From Terriglobia bacterium (lineage in GTDB: Bacteria; Acidobacteriota; Vicinamibacteria; Vicinamibacterales; CAVVIG01): 64,000 bases of DNA. The position numbers were made by a program, and so were the translations under genes. Positions 9,553 to 16,865 of the stretch are shown here, in pieces; position 1 is the stretch's first letter; the number at the start of each line of letters is the position of its first letter. The notes beneath the pieces were generated by a model. The model searched no databases. It saw only the letters and a list, made by a program, of their open reading frames with translations, and had not been told where the DNA came from. The stretch spans positions 26,267 to 90,266 of the forward strand of contig JAIQFX010000008.1 in NCBI GenBank assembly GCA_020073005.1. The letters run 5' to 3'.

Positions 9553-11961
9553 CTAATTTTCGCGCAACGCTGCGATCACATCGACTCTGCTCGCGCGCAT
9601 CGCTGGAATGGCGCTCGCCAATGCCGTCGCCACACTCACGACGAGCGCGGCAAGTAAGAAGCTGGGAACATGCCACGGTGCGGTGTCGAACAGAAAAGAG
9701 GCCAACAGACGGATGGCGACCATCGCCAACGGCAGACCGCACGCGACGCCGAGCAACGCAAGACGAAGTCCGCCGCCCAGAACGAGACGCATCAGTTCCC
9801 CGCGAGTCGCGCCCACCGCAGAGCGGATTCCAATTTCCTTCGTTCGCTGTGTTGCGTTGTAGGCGACAACGCCGTAGATACCGAGGGCCATCAGCAATAA
9901 GCCGATGGCACCGAGCGCACCCACCAGTGTGGCCGTCATTCGGTAATCGCGCGCCGAGAAGTCGATCAGCTCCGACATCGTGACGATCATGCGTGGCGCC
10001 AGCCGTTCATCGACCTTCCGCAGCGCCTCGCGGACGGGCGCTGTAAGCGACGCGGCGTCGCGCTGTGACGCGACCATGAACGTTACCTGGCCGAGACGGG
10101 GAGAGAAGGGCAGATAGAAGTACGCCTCGGGCAGTTCGCCGATCCGATTGATGACCGTATCCTGAACGACGCCGATGATGCGGTGGTCAATGCCCTTCAG
10201 ACCGATGGTCTTGCCAACGGGATCAGCGTTGACAAAATATTGCGCGGCGAACCTCTCGCTGACCACGACGACCGGAGATGTCCGATCGTCCTCGCTGAAG
10301 ACGCGTCCACGCAGGACACGCCCACCAATTACGCGAAAGTAGGTCGGGCCTACCGCGTTGAATTTGATCACAGGCGGAGCGGCCGCCAAATCCGCAGAAC
10401 GATCACGGAATGTGACGGGCTGCGCCAGCCCTCCACCCGAGAGGCTCAGCGGCGCGCGAAGTGCGAGGGCGACATCGCTGACGCCGGGCAGTGCGCGCAA
10501 TTGCGACACGGCCACGCTTTCTTGGGCCGGTGTCAATTCCGGAAAGCTCGACAACGCCGTGAGCATCGGTTTTCGCTGGAATCCGAGATCCGATCGGCGG
10601 GTCTCAAGGAAGCTCTTACCGAGGACGACGGCGCTGCTGATCAATGCCATGGATAGGGCCACTTGGCCGACGACCAGCGCGCCGCGCACGTTTCGGTACC
10701 GCCGTGGCGTTGACGCCATTCCAAGCTCGCCTTTGATCAACGGTGAGAGGTCGACACGACTACCCAGCCAGCTCGGGATGACGCCAAAGAGCACAGTCGT
10801 CGAGACGGTGACGACGAGCGTGAACATCAACATCCGTTGATCGGCCGCGAATGTCAGGAATGATGGGAATCCTGGTGCTTGGACCAGAAGTGCGGGAAGC
10901 GCACCAATCAGCCATGCGGAAACAAGCACGCCAGCGGCGGCGCCGAAGGCACCGAGGAGCACGCTTTCGATCATCAACTGGCAAGCTACTCGCAACCGAC
11001 TCGCGCCCAGAGCCAGACGAACGCCGATTTCGCGCCCGCGCGATGCGGCGCGTGCGAGCAACAGATTGGCGATATTCACGCAGGTGATGAGTACGACGAG
11101 GAGCACGACGCCGATCAAGGCAAGCGCACTGACACCGCCCGACTCCAGCCGATACGCGCGATCGGTGATGACCGTTGCGCCTCGACCGCTATTCGTCGCG
11201 GAATAGCTACTGGCGAGCGATTGTGCGAACACGCTAACTTCGGAAACGGCGCGCGCTGAAGATATGCCGGGCTGGAGCCTTGCCAAGATGCTGAACCACC
11301 GAGCATCTCGTTGCTGGAATTCGTTTCTACCCGCGAGCCGCATCCAGGTCTGCGGGGGCATCCAGAGGTCTTTGTCCATTGCGGCGTCCAGGTCTCGGAA
11401 CGTTGGCGGTAGCACGCCAAGTACCGTGACGTAGACTGGCGTCTCGCGCCCGAGCGCAAGCGACTTGCCCACAACGGAAGGATCCGCTCCGAACCGCCGC
11501 CGCCAGAACGCGTTCCCGAGGACGACGCCGGGCTCCTGCTCCAGGCTCGATTCATCCATCGGCGTGAAGAGGCGACCCAATCCAGCCTTCACACCGAGAA
11601 CGCTGAAGAAGTTTGAGGAAACCACATTGACGAGGAGCAACTCCGGCGGCGTTCCGTCGTTGCGCAGCAACGCACCGCGCCGACCGTACGCGATGACGCC
11701 GGAAAACGATGTGGTCCGATCGCGAAGATCCTGATACTCCTGGAAGGAGAAATCGTCTCGCTGTGTCGTTGCTGACGTGGCGAAGATCCGCACGAGGGAT
11801 CCCGGTGACGGGATGCCAGGGGGCCGAAACCATAAGCCATCGATCAGACTGAAGATGGCGCCGTTGGCGCCAATCGCGAGCGCCAAGGAGAAGATCGCTA
11901 CCAGACTGAACCCCGGCGACCGCCGAAGGGCACGCAATGCGTAGCGGAAATCCAGCCACAT
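9553..11961 (-). CDS. ADOP-type MacB/FtsX-like ABC permease without its own ATPase
   Basis: This is an 802-aa protein. It opens with DFRYALRALRRSPGFSLVAIFSLALAIGANGAIFSLID, the signature of the acidobacterial duplicated orphan permease family. Two MacB periplasmic core plus FtsX permease halves are present. Membrane helices lie near residues 20-42, 280-305, 330-355 and 370-395 in the first half. The C-terminal half has a further set (about 435-455, and 690-800 with GIYGVVAYNATQRTKEIGIRSAVGA). Family members couple periplasmic conformational changes to ATP hydrolysis by separately encoded MacB-like ATPases. None is adjacent. No PadR-type regulator gene, often next to ADOP genes, is seen nearby. 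An upstream palindrome is listed separately. Confidence 0.93.
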   Translation of the reverse strand: MWLDFRYALRALRRSPGFSLVAIFSLALAIGANGAIFSLIDGLWFRPPGIPSPGSLVRIFATSATTQRDDFSFQEYQDLRDRTTSFSGVIAYGRRGALLRNDGTPPELLLVNVVSSNFFSVLGVKAGLGRLFTPMDESSLEQEPGVVLGNAFWRRRFGADPSVVGKSLALGRETPVYVTVLGVLPPTFRDLDAAMDKDLWMPPQTWMRLAGRNEFQQRDARWFSILARLQPGISSARAVSEVSVFAQSLASSYSATNSGRGATVITDRAYRLESGGVSALALIGVVLLVVLITCVNIANLLLARAASRGREIGVRLALGASRLRVACQLMIESVLLGAFGAAAGVLVSAWLIGALPALLVQAPGFPSFLTFAADQRMLMFTLVVTVSTTVLFGVIPSWLGSRVDLSPLIKGELGMASTPRRYRNVRGALVVGQVALSMALISSAVVLGKSFLETRRSDLGFQRKPMLTALSSFPELTPAQESVAVSQLRALPGVSDVALALRAPLSLSGGGLAQPVTFRDRSADLAAAPPVIKFNAVGPTYFRVIGGRVLRGRVFSEDDRTSPVVVVSERFAAQYFVNADPVGKTIGLKGIDHRIIGVVQDTVINRIGELPEAYFYLPFSPRLGQVTFMVASQRDAASLTAPVREALRKVDERLAPRMIVTMSELIDFSARDYRMTATLVGALGAIGLLLMALGIYGVVAYNATQRTKEIGIRSAVGATRGELMRLVLGGGLRLALLGVACGLPLAMVAIRLLASFLFDTAPWHVPSFLLAALVVSVATALASAIPAMRASRVDVIAALREN

Positions 11962-12001
11962 AATGTCGGCTCCTCAGGGTGGGACACACTCTTCTGAGCA
12001 A

Positions 12002-12011
12002 GGTATATACC
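12002..12011. promoter_or_regulatory. Perfect palindrome GGTATATACC upstream of ADOP permease gene
   Basis: A 10-bp perfect palindrome lies about 40 bp upstream of the permease start in the divergent spacer shared with the RHH gene. Its AT-rich core stands out from its surroundings. It could be a repressor operator, and PadR-family regulators often control ADOP genes, but no bound protein is shown by sequence. Confidence 0.3.
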
Positions 12012-12120
12012 AAACTCAGGCGTCCAATCTGCCTGCAATTGCGCCCCTGCCGCAATGATGATTCGACTGATCGGAGAGACTTGCTCGTTCCTGGGACGAA
12101 GGGTAACCGAATCCGAACGC

Positions 12121-12136
12121 TGCCGGAAATCCGGCA
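12121..12136. other. Short perfect hairpin TGCCGG-AAAT-CCGGCA
   Basis: A 6-bp perfect stem with a 4-nt loop lies in the spacer between the permease and RHH genes, about 55 bp upstream of the TATAAT box. No T-run follows on either strand, so a terminator is doubtful. An operator or mRNA leader hairpin is possible. Confidence 0.3.
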
Positions 12137-12192
12137 GTCTCGATTCGCAAGACATAACCCTCGGGACCGTCCCACTGGTTCACAGAAAAGAG

Positions 12193-12198
12193 TATAAT
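12193..12198 (+). promoter_or_regulatory. Consensus -10 box TATAAT for the RHH gene pair
   Basis: A perfect TATAAT lies 28 bp before the ATG at 12226, in a locally AT-rich stretch. No good -35 hexamer lies 16-18 bp upstream, so this is a -10 call only. Confidence 0.4.
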
Positions 12199-12225
12199 CA
12201 GAGCATAGTGTGAGGTGTTACGAGT

Positions 12226-12567
12226 ATGGCCAGAGTTCAACCGGTACTGTCTCCGACCGAGCTCGCTCTCGTCGACCAAATGGCCGAGTTGACGGGCTCA
12301 AAGCGAACCGACGTCATCAAGAGCGCTCTGGCCGTGTACCACTGGTTCGTCCGGCAGGCGCTGACAGGCAGCAGCGTAGTGGCCCGCAAGCCGAGCGGCG
12401 AAGAAGTGGCCCTTGAGACCGCCGAACTGGCGGCGCTGGAAGGGAAGGGAAATCGCCTGAGTCCCGAAGAGCTCGGATTGCTATCCAAACAGCTCGCATC
12501 CGCGACTGATCCGACCGACGCGGCGCGCATCAAAGAACGCCTCACGCGCGGCTTCTACGGCATCTAG
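12226..12567 (+). CDS. Ribbon-helix-helix-type DNA-binding protein (antitoxin-like)
   Basis: This is a 113-aa protein. The N-terminal residues 1-45 (VQPVLSPTELALVDQMAELTGSKRTDVIKSALAVY) fit the CopG/Arc-type beta-alpha-alpha fold: a short strand, then a helix, a TGSKRTD turn and a second helix. The C-terminal part is charged and helical and could hold a partner. It is followed eight bases later by an 81-aa gene on the same strand, the layout of a small two-gene operon such as toxin-antitoxin modules. The downstream gene does not look like a known RelE/ParE/PIN toxin. Autoregulation from the TATAAT-containing leader is plausible. It lies just outside a tRNA-Lys-associated mobile scar. Confidence 0.7.
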   Translation: MARVQPVLSPTELALVDQMAELTGSKRTDVIKSALAVYHWFVRQALTGSSVVARKPSGEEVALETAELAALEGKGNRLSPEELGLLSKQLASATDPTDAARIKERLTRGFYGI

Positions 12568-12575
12568 AACCGCCC

Positions 12576-12821
12576 ATGCCGAAGGTCCGCCGCCAGAACA
12601 TCCCGCCGGCTCTTTTCCAACACCTGCTCGATCGCATCCAGAGCCGGAAGATTCCGGCGACTCAACTGGAATTGCTCGCGAAATGGCTCGACACCGAGCC
12701 GGACGTTCCTGAGGGTCAATGGTACAAGCGGTTTTCGAGCATGACCGTTTGTGGCGAAGGCGAGCTTGTGAAGACCTTTCTCGTCCCTGGCCAACATCCG
12801 AAGGGTGAGCGCGTTTCGTGA
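12576..12821 (+). CDS. Small conserved-looking protein, partner of the RHH gene
   Basis: This is an 81-aa protein starting 8 bp after the RHH stop. It is basic at the N-terminus (MPKVRRQNIPPALFQHLLDRI), has two predicted helices (about 12-24 and 28-42), then EPDVPEGQWYKRFSSMTVCGEGELVKTFLVPGQ. The QWYKRF and CGEGELVKTFL stretches are compact and probably beta. I do not recognise a family. Close spacing and shared strand suggest co-translation with the RHH protein. A role as toxin or accessory factor is a hypothesis only. Codon use looks coding throughout. Confidence 0.6.
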   Translation: MPKVRRQNIPPALFQHLLDRIQSRKIPATQLELLAKWLDTEPDVPEGQWYKRFSSMTVCGEGELVKTFLVPGQHPKGERVS

Positions 12822-13106
12822 TCAATGTGCCGCTGTGCTTGCTGAGATTTGGCGAGCGCGTTATAACTTCGGCCAGCAGCCTCTGGCCGGCTGTCGGCTC
12901 CGCGTCATCGTTGACGCGTTCTTGAGCGGGTCACTCCGTCGCGCGTTCGACGGACTTACCCAACACGGCCACACGGTGCGCGTGTCACAGCCCAGGCTCC
13001 GACATGCCACCGAGGTTTCGCCTCACGCGAACATCCGCCTGAGTCCAATACGACCATCCGTCAGCCGCGACGAGAGGCAATATGGATTTCGATCCGCGCG
13101 ACTACG
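12822..13106. other. Spacer with no convincing gene, probable mobile-element debris
   Basis: About 285 bp lie between the 81-aa gene and the integrase scar. A 101-codon open frame begins at a GTG inside the preceding gene, but it shows no recognisable domain and has no ribosome site of its own. Near 13082 the phrase ATGGATTTCGATCCGCG starts a short acidic peptide (MDFDPRDYDDARDH) that looks like the front of a truncated element gene. Confidence 0.4.
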
Positions 13107-13258
13107 ATGACGCCCGCGATCACGCTGCGCGTCTACGCGCACTGGTTGCCGGACGCCTCGAGCGCGAGATTCGTCCACGCGCTCGACGACGATGACACGT
13201 CACCGCACGTCACCCAGGCGTCACCGAGCGCGTTGGACGCTGCGGATCAGAAAGCGCT
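13107..13258 (+). pseudogene. Decayed tyrosine-integrase C-terminus, left copy
   Basis: The stretch translates to ITLRVYAHWLPDASSARFVHALDD, the typical C-terminal end of phage/ICE tyrosine recombinases (catalytic Tyr in RVYAHW-type context), followed by a short tail. No upstream catalytic core (R...HxxR) is in frame, so this is a remnant. The reading frame continues without a stop into tRNA-Lys-like DNA. The last ~90 bp are nearly identical to 23120-23208. It marks the end of an earlier integrated element next to the truncated tRNA-Lys. Confidence 0.55.
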
Positions 13259-13275
13259 AAGTGCTTTGAATGGAG

Positions 13276-13322
13276 TGGTGAGCCGGGTGGGAATCGAACC
13301 CACAACCCGCAGATTAAGAGTC
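13276..13322 (-). repeat. Truncated tRNA-Lys 3' half (att-like direct repeat, left)
   Basis: These 47 bases are identical to the 3' part of the intact tRNA-Lys at 24138-24213, from the CCA end through the T-arm and anticodon (CTT). Identity stops inside the 5' side of the anticodon stem, and the 5' half of the tRNA is absent. Integration into tRNA genes regenerates exactly such a 3' fragment at the far end of an island. This fragment, with the intact tRNA, therefore brackets a 10.8-kb segment as attL/attR candidates. It cannot fold as a tRNA. Confidence 0.75.
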
Positions 13323-13492
13323 GCCTCGGGCACGCGAAAACGCCAGAAATCCTAGCGATCTCGAGAGCGCGCTGTGCAGATCGCGGCAAAGGACGGCACC
13401 CAGGCGTCACCTCGCACTGACATCAGCTCTGCGTCTTCTCTCCTGTCCTCCGCGTGCGAACGCAGCCCCAGGCCTGGCTGTCCGGGTTCTCA

Positions 13493-13509
13493 AGCGCGCC
13501 GCGTTGTGC
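13493..13509 (+). repeat. 17-bp direct repeat flanking the island cargo, left copy
   Basis: AGCGCGCCGCGTTGTGC occurs here and again at 23005-23021. The copies lie just beyond the kinase gene's 3' end and just beyond the repeat-protein gene's 3' end. They bracket exactly the kinase-sigma-repeat-protein block. Confidence 0.5.
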
Positions 13510-13527
13510 TTGCAAATTCGATCGGAC

Positions 13528-16056
13528 TTACGGAAACCCGACGCGTCGAAAGAGCGCCTGAAAGCGCGGATCGTCCCGCATGAAATCGTAGAAGGGGTAA
13601 TGCAGACCCAGTGGCGCTTCCTCGCCGCGCTCGGTCGCCACGTCGAGCCAGTGCATCGTCTGCTCGCGGTCCTGCAGCAGCGCGTAGTTGTACGCGAGCG
13701 ACGTCGCGATGTCCCACGGCGCCTCGGTCACCGGACGATTGAGCCGCAACTCGAGCGCGTTAATCTCGCGGCGCAGCATCGCCGGCTCGCCGCCGGCACG
13801 GAATGCCGCGCGCATCTGATCCACTTCGGCCGCCGGCTGACCCGCCAACAGCCTCGACTTCAGCTGCGCCTCGACCGATTCCTCGATGCGCTGCTCCGAG
13901 TGCAGGACCTCGGATAGACCTTGATACATCTCCCACGAATCCGGATCCTGCTCGAGCCCCTCGTCGATCATCCGCCGCGCTTCCGAGAACTGTTTGACGA
14001 TGACGAGCACTTCGACCAGGTCAAGTCGGACGTGGAGCAGATAAGGCTCGAGGTCGTGAGCACGCGTGAAATCGGCGATCGCATCCTGCCACGCGCCGAG
14101 CTTACGGTGGAATTCCCCGTATTGGTGGTAGGCGCCGGCATAGTTGGGATCGAGCGTGATGGCCCGCTGGAATTCGCTATCGGCCTGGCGCCAGTTCCAG
14201 TCGGATTTGTACAACACGTACGCCAGGGAAACGTGCGCCTCGGGCAGACTTGAATCGAGCGCCAGCGCGCTTTCGGCCGCCGCCTTGGCGAGTGGATAGC
14301 GCGTCTTTGGCGGCAAACCCGACGCGGTGACGGTGTAGGCGTCGGCCAGCCCCGCGTACGCCATGGCGAACTTCGGATCGAGCTGAATCGCCTGGCGGTA
14401 CGCGGCGATTGCCGCCGCGATGGACGTCGGCGTCCGGACGCCCGCGCGCTCGTGGCCCTTCAGGTACAGCTCGTACGCATCGACGTTGCTCGTCTCGCGC
14501 CTGCGCAGCGCCGCGCGCTGCCTCGCCGTGACCTCACGCAGCAAGCTCGTCGTAATTCGCTCGGCAATGGTGTCCTGAACGGAGAAGATGTCGGTGAAGT
14601 TCTGGTCGAATCGAGCCCCCCAGATCTCGCTGTGATCGACGGCGCGTGAGAGTTGTGCCGTGACGCGCAGCCGGTCGCCCTCGCGCTGCACTGAACCAGT
14701 CAAGACCGCATCGACGCCCAGTCGCCCGGCAACGGCGAACGGATCCTCGCCGTTGTGCACGGCGGCCATCGGCGCCACGCGCAGTTCGGTGACGTTCGCG
14801 AGCCGCGTCATCACCGCTTCCGCCATTCCCAGCCGCAGCGACGGTTGATCGTCACCCGCGATCGGCCTGAACGGGAGGATGACGAGCGATCGCACAGCGG
14901 TCGCGGCCGGCGGTTGCCGGGAATTCTTCCACCAGATGCCGGCGAGCCCCGCGACCGCGACGAGCGTGACGCCGCACAGCACCGCCACGCGGCGGCCCGT
15001 GCGGCTCGGTGCGCGAAGCCCGGCGCGGAGCGGGTCGACCTCTCGAAGGAAGTCGGCCATCGTCTGCGGGCGGCCCGCAGGATCGGTCGCGAGGCCGCGC
15101 CGGAGCACGGCCAGCGCGTCCTTCGGCAGCGACGGCGTCGTGCCGCTGCCCGAGGCCGCACCGACATGACCGAGCTCGCGCGGCAGCGAGCCGATGAGCA
15201 TCTCGTACAACACGACGGCGAGGCTGTAGATGTCGGCGCGCGCATCGACGTCGGCGCCGGCGCTCTGTTCGGGCGCCATGTAGTCGAGGGTACCGACGCG
15301 CGTGCCGACGCGCGTGCCGTCACGCGTTCGGGTGCCGGCGACGAAAGAGCCGGCGGAGGGCCTCGTCAGCTTCGCCACGCCGAAGTCCAAGACCTTCACG
15401 TACCCGTCGCGCCGGATCATGATGTTCTCCGGCTTCACGTCGCGGTGCACGATGCCGGCCTCGTGGGCCGCCGCAAGCGCTCGACCCGCCTGGACGGCGA
15501 CGTCGATCGCCAGCGCCAGCGGCAACGCTCCGAGGCGCAACCGCTCGCGAATGGTCTCGCCGTCGACGAGCTCGGTCGCGATGTACGGCCGGCCCTCGTA
15601 CTCGCCGACTCGGTGAACCGTCAGGATGCCCGGGTGGTTGAGCGCGGACGCGGCGCGGGCTTCGTCCGCGAAGCGCCGCAGCCGGCCAGGATCGTGCCTG
15701 TCGGCGGCGGGGAGCAGCTTGACCGCGAGCTTGCGGCCGAGCGATCGGTCTTCGGCCAGGAACACGTCGCCCATCCCGCCGGAACCGAGGTGAGACAGGA
15801 TGCGGTAGCCGTCGATGTCGCGGCCGATGATCGCGGCGTCCTCGACCGTGCCGGCCCAGTCGGCGGCGATCGCCGCGGTGAGCGACGGCAGCGGCTCGTC
15901 GCCCGGCTCAGCCGCGAGCAGCGACTTCACTTCGCGCCGGACTTCGTCATCGTTTCCGCACGTGGCGTCCACGAACGCGTCGCGCTCGGCTGGCGGGCGC
16001 GCGAGCGCCTCGTGAAACAACCGCTCGACATGTTCCCAGCGGTCCGGCGAAAGCAT
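13528..16056 (-). CDS. Membrane Ser/Thr protein kinase with C-terminal TPR domain
   Basis: This is an 842-aa protein. The N-terminal ~80 residues resemble the helical segment common in acidobacterial kinases. The kinase domain spans about 83-345: G-loop GSGGMG at 91-96, Lys113, HRDVKPEN with catalytic Asp206, DFG 224-226 and APE 261-263. A transmembrane helix follows near 365-382. The periplasmic part starts with a TolB-N-like region (LVILPFRPIAGDD, about 390-510) and then TPR units (about 530-760). The activation loop carries an unusual Thr/Arg/Gly micro-repeat (241-256). The gene lies 28 bp downstream of the ECF sigma gene on the same strand, a typical pairing in which the kinase probably signals to the sigma factor. 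A phosphorylation cascade is known for such families and inferred here. Confidence 0.93.
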   Translation of the reverse strand: MLSPDRWEHVERLFHEALARPPAERDAFVDATCGNDDEVRREVKSLLAAEPGDEPLPSLTAAIAADWAGTVEDAAIIGRDIDGYRILSHLGSGGMGDVFLAEDRSLGRKLAVKLLPAADRHDPGRLRRFADEARAASALNHPGILTVHRVGEYEGRPYIATELVDGETIRERLRLGALPLALAIDVAVQAGRALAAAHEAGIVHRDVKPENIMIRRDGYVKVLDFGVAKLTRPSAGSFVAGTRTRDGTRVGTRVGTLDYMAPEQSAGADVDARADIYSLAVVLYEMLIGSLPRELGHVGAASGSGTTPSLPKDALAVLRRGLATDPAGRPQTMADFLREVDPLRAGLRAPSRTGRRVAVLCGVTLVAVAGLAGIWWKNSRQPPAATAVRSLVILPFRPIAGDDQPSLRLGMAEAVMTRLANVTELRVAPMAAVHNGEDPFAVAGRLGVDAVLTGSVQREGDRLRVTAQLSRAVDHSEIWGARFDQNFTDIFSVQDTIAERITTSLLREVTARQRAALRRRETSNVDAYELYLKGHERAGVRTPTSIAAAIAAYRQAIQLDPKFAMAYAGLADAYTVTASGLPPKTRYPLAKAAAESALALDSSLPEAHVSLAYVLYKSDWNWRQADSEFQRAITLDPNYAGAYHQYGEFHRKLGAWQDAIADFTRAHDLEPYLLHVRLDLVEVLVIVKQFSEARRMIDEGLEQDPDSWEMYQGLSEVLHSEQRIEESVEAQLKSRLLAGQPAAEVDQMRAAFRAGGEPAMLRREINALELRLNRPVTEAPWDIATSLAYNYALLQDREQTMHWLDVATERGEEAPLGLHYPFYDFMRDDPRFQALFRRVGFP

Positions 16057-16084
16057 TATGATGACCTCGCCTGTCGGGCGCGAC

Positions 16085-16651
16085 TCAGGATAGCTCGCGC
16101 TGTAGCCAGGCGCGCGTGAGGCGCCAGTCGCGCATGACCGTCGCGACCGAGACCTGCAGCGCTTCTGCGGTTTCCTCGACGCTCAGCCCCCCGAAGTATC
16201 GCAGCTCCGCGATACTTCCTTTGCGCGGATCCTGCGCCGCCAGACGGTTCAGCGCGTCGTCGAGCTCTAGCAGCTCCGCACTGCGCGCGTTGGCGGCGAC
16301 CTCCAGCCCTTCGTCGAACGTGACGCGGACGGCGCTGCCGCCGCGCTTCTGGCCGCCCTTCCGGCGGGCGTGATCGACGAGAATGAACCGCATTAACTGG
16401 GCGGCGACCGCGATGAAGTGCGCACGACCCTGCCATTGCATGTTGCGTTCGCCGACCAGCTTCAGATAAGCCTCGTTGATCAGGGCGGTCGGCTGCAACG
16501 TATGCCCGCGACGCTCCCGGGCCAGATAGCCGCGTGCGAGCCGGTGCAGTTCCGCATGCACCAGCGGCATCAGGTCGTCGAGCGCGCCGCGATTCCCCTG
16601 GCTCCAGTCCTCCAGGAGACGGGTCACGTCCCGCCGCGGCAGATTGGCCAT
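16085..16651 (-). CDS. ECF-type RNA polymerase sigma factor (kinase-linked group)
   Basis: This is 188 aa from the ATG at 16651. An upstream in-frame ATG at 16696 would add a poorly coding 15-residue leader. Region 2 (about 18-85) includes HRLARGYLARERRGHTLQPTALINEAYLKLV and HFIAVAAQLMRFILVDHARRK. Region 4 (about 125-185) ends with AELRYFGGLSVEETAEALQVSVATVMRDWRLTRAWLQREL, a clear helix-turn-helix. This matches the TIGR02999-like sigma group, which lacks a classical anti-sigma gene and is usually next to a Ser/Thr kinase, as here. It would direct polymerase to a specific promoter set. The divergent 2028-aa gene and the 23-bp tandem repeat between them are natural candidate targets, by inference. 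Confidence 0.92.
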   Translation of the reverse strand: MANLPRRDVTRLLEDWSQGNRGALDDLMPLVHAELHRLARGYLARERRGHTLQPTALINEAYLKLVGERNMQWQGRAHFIAVAAQLMRFILVDHARRKGGQKRGGSAVRVTFDEGLEVAANARSAELLELDDALNRLAAQDPRKGSIAELRYFGGLSVEETAEALQVSVATVMRDWRLTRAWLQRELS

Positions 16652-16697
16652 GGAGTGGGGGAATGGTAACAAAAACACGCCCACCGATGACAGCATC

Positions 16698-16743
16698 CAT
16701 GAGCGGACGGCGCACTAGGACATGAGCGGACGGCGCATTAGGA
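16698..16743. repeat. Two 23-bp tandem repeats between sigma and repeat-protein genes
   Basis: Two adjacent 23-bp units (16698-16720 and 16721-16743) share the core ATGAGCGGACGGCGCA and differ at one base (C/T near the 3' end). They lie about 50 bp upstream of the sigma gene start and 120 bp upstream of the giant gene, in a spacer without other genes. Head-to-tail 23-bp units fit a double protein-binding site or a slipped duplication. Confidence 0.6.
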
Positions 16744-16865
16744 AATGATGAGGAAGATTGTCGTGACGCTGGATCCGGCGACGCTCCGCCTGGACATCGT
16801 GCCGTCGCCCCCCCTGACAACCCACGGTCCGATTCTTCGCATTAGCCCAGTGGGGGGAATTCACG

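Noticed and set aside
12805..13110. 101-codon frame after the 81-aa gene
   Set aside because: Begins inside the preceding gene, no own ribosome site and no domain; more likely mobile-element debris.
13276..13322. Second tRNA-Lys gene
   Set aside because: Only the 3' 47 bases are present; the D-arm and 5' acceptor strand are missing.
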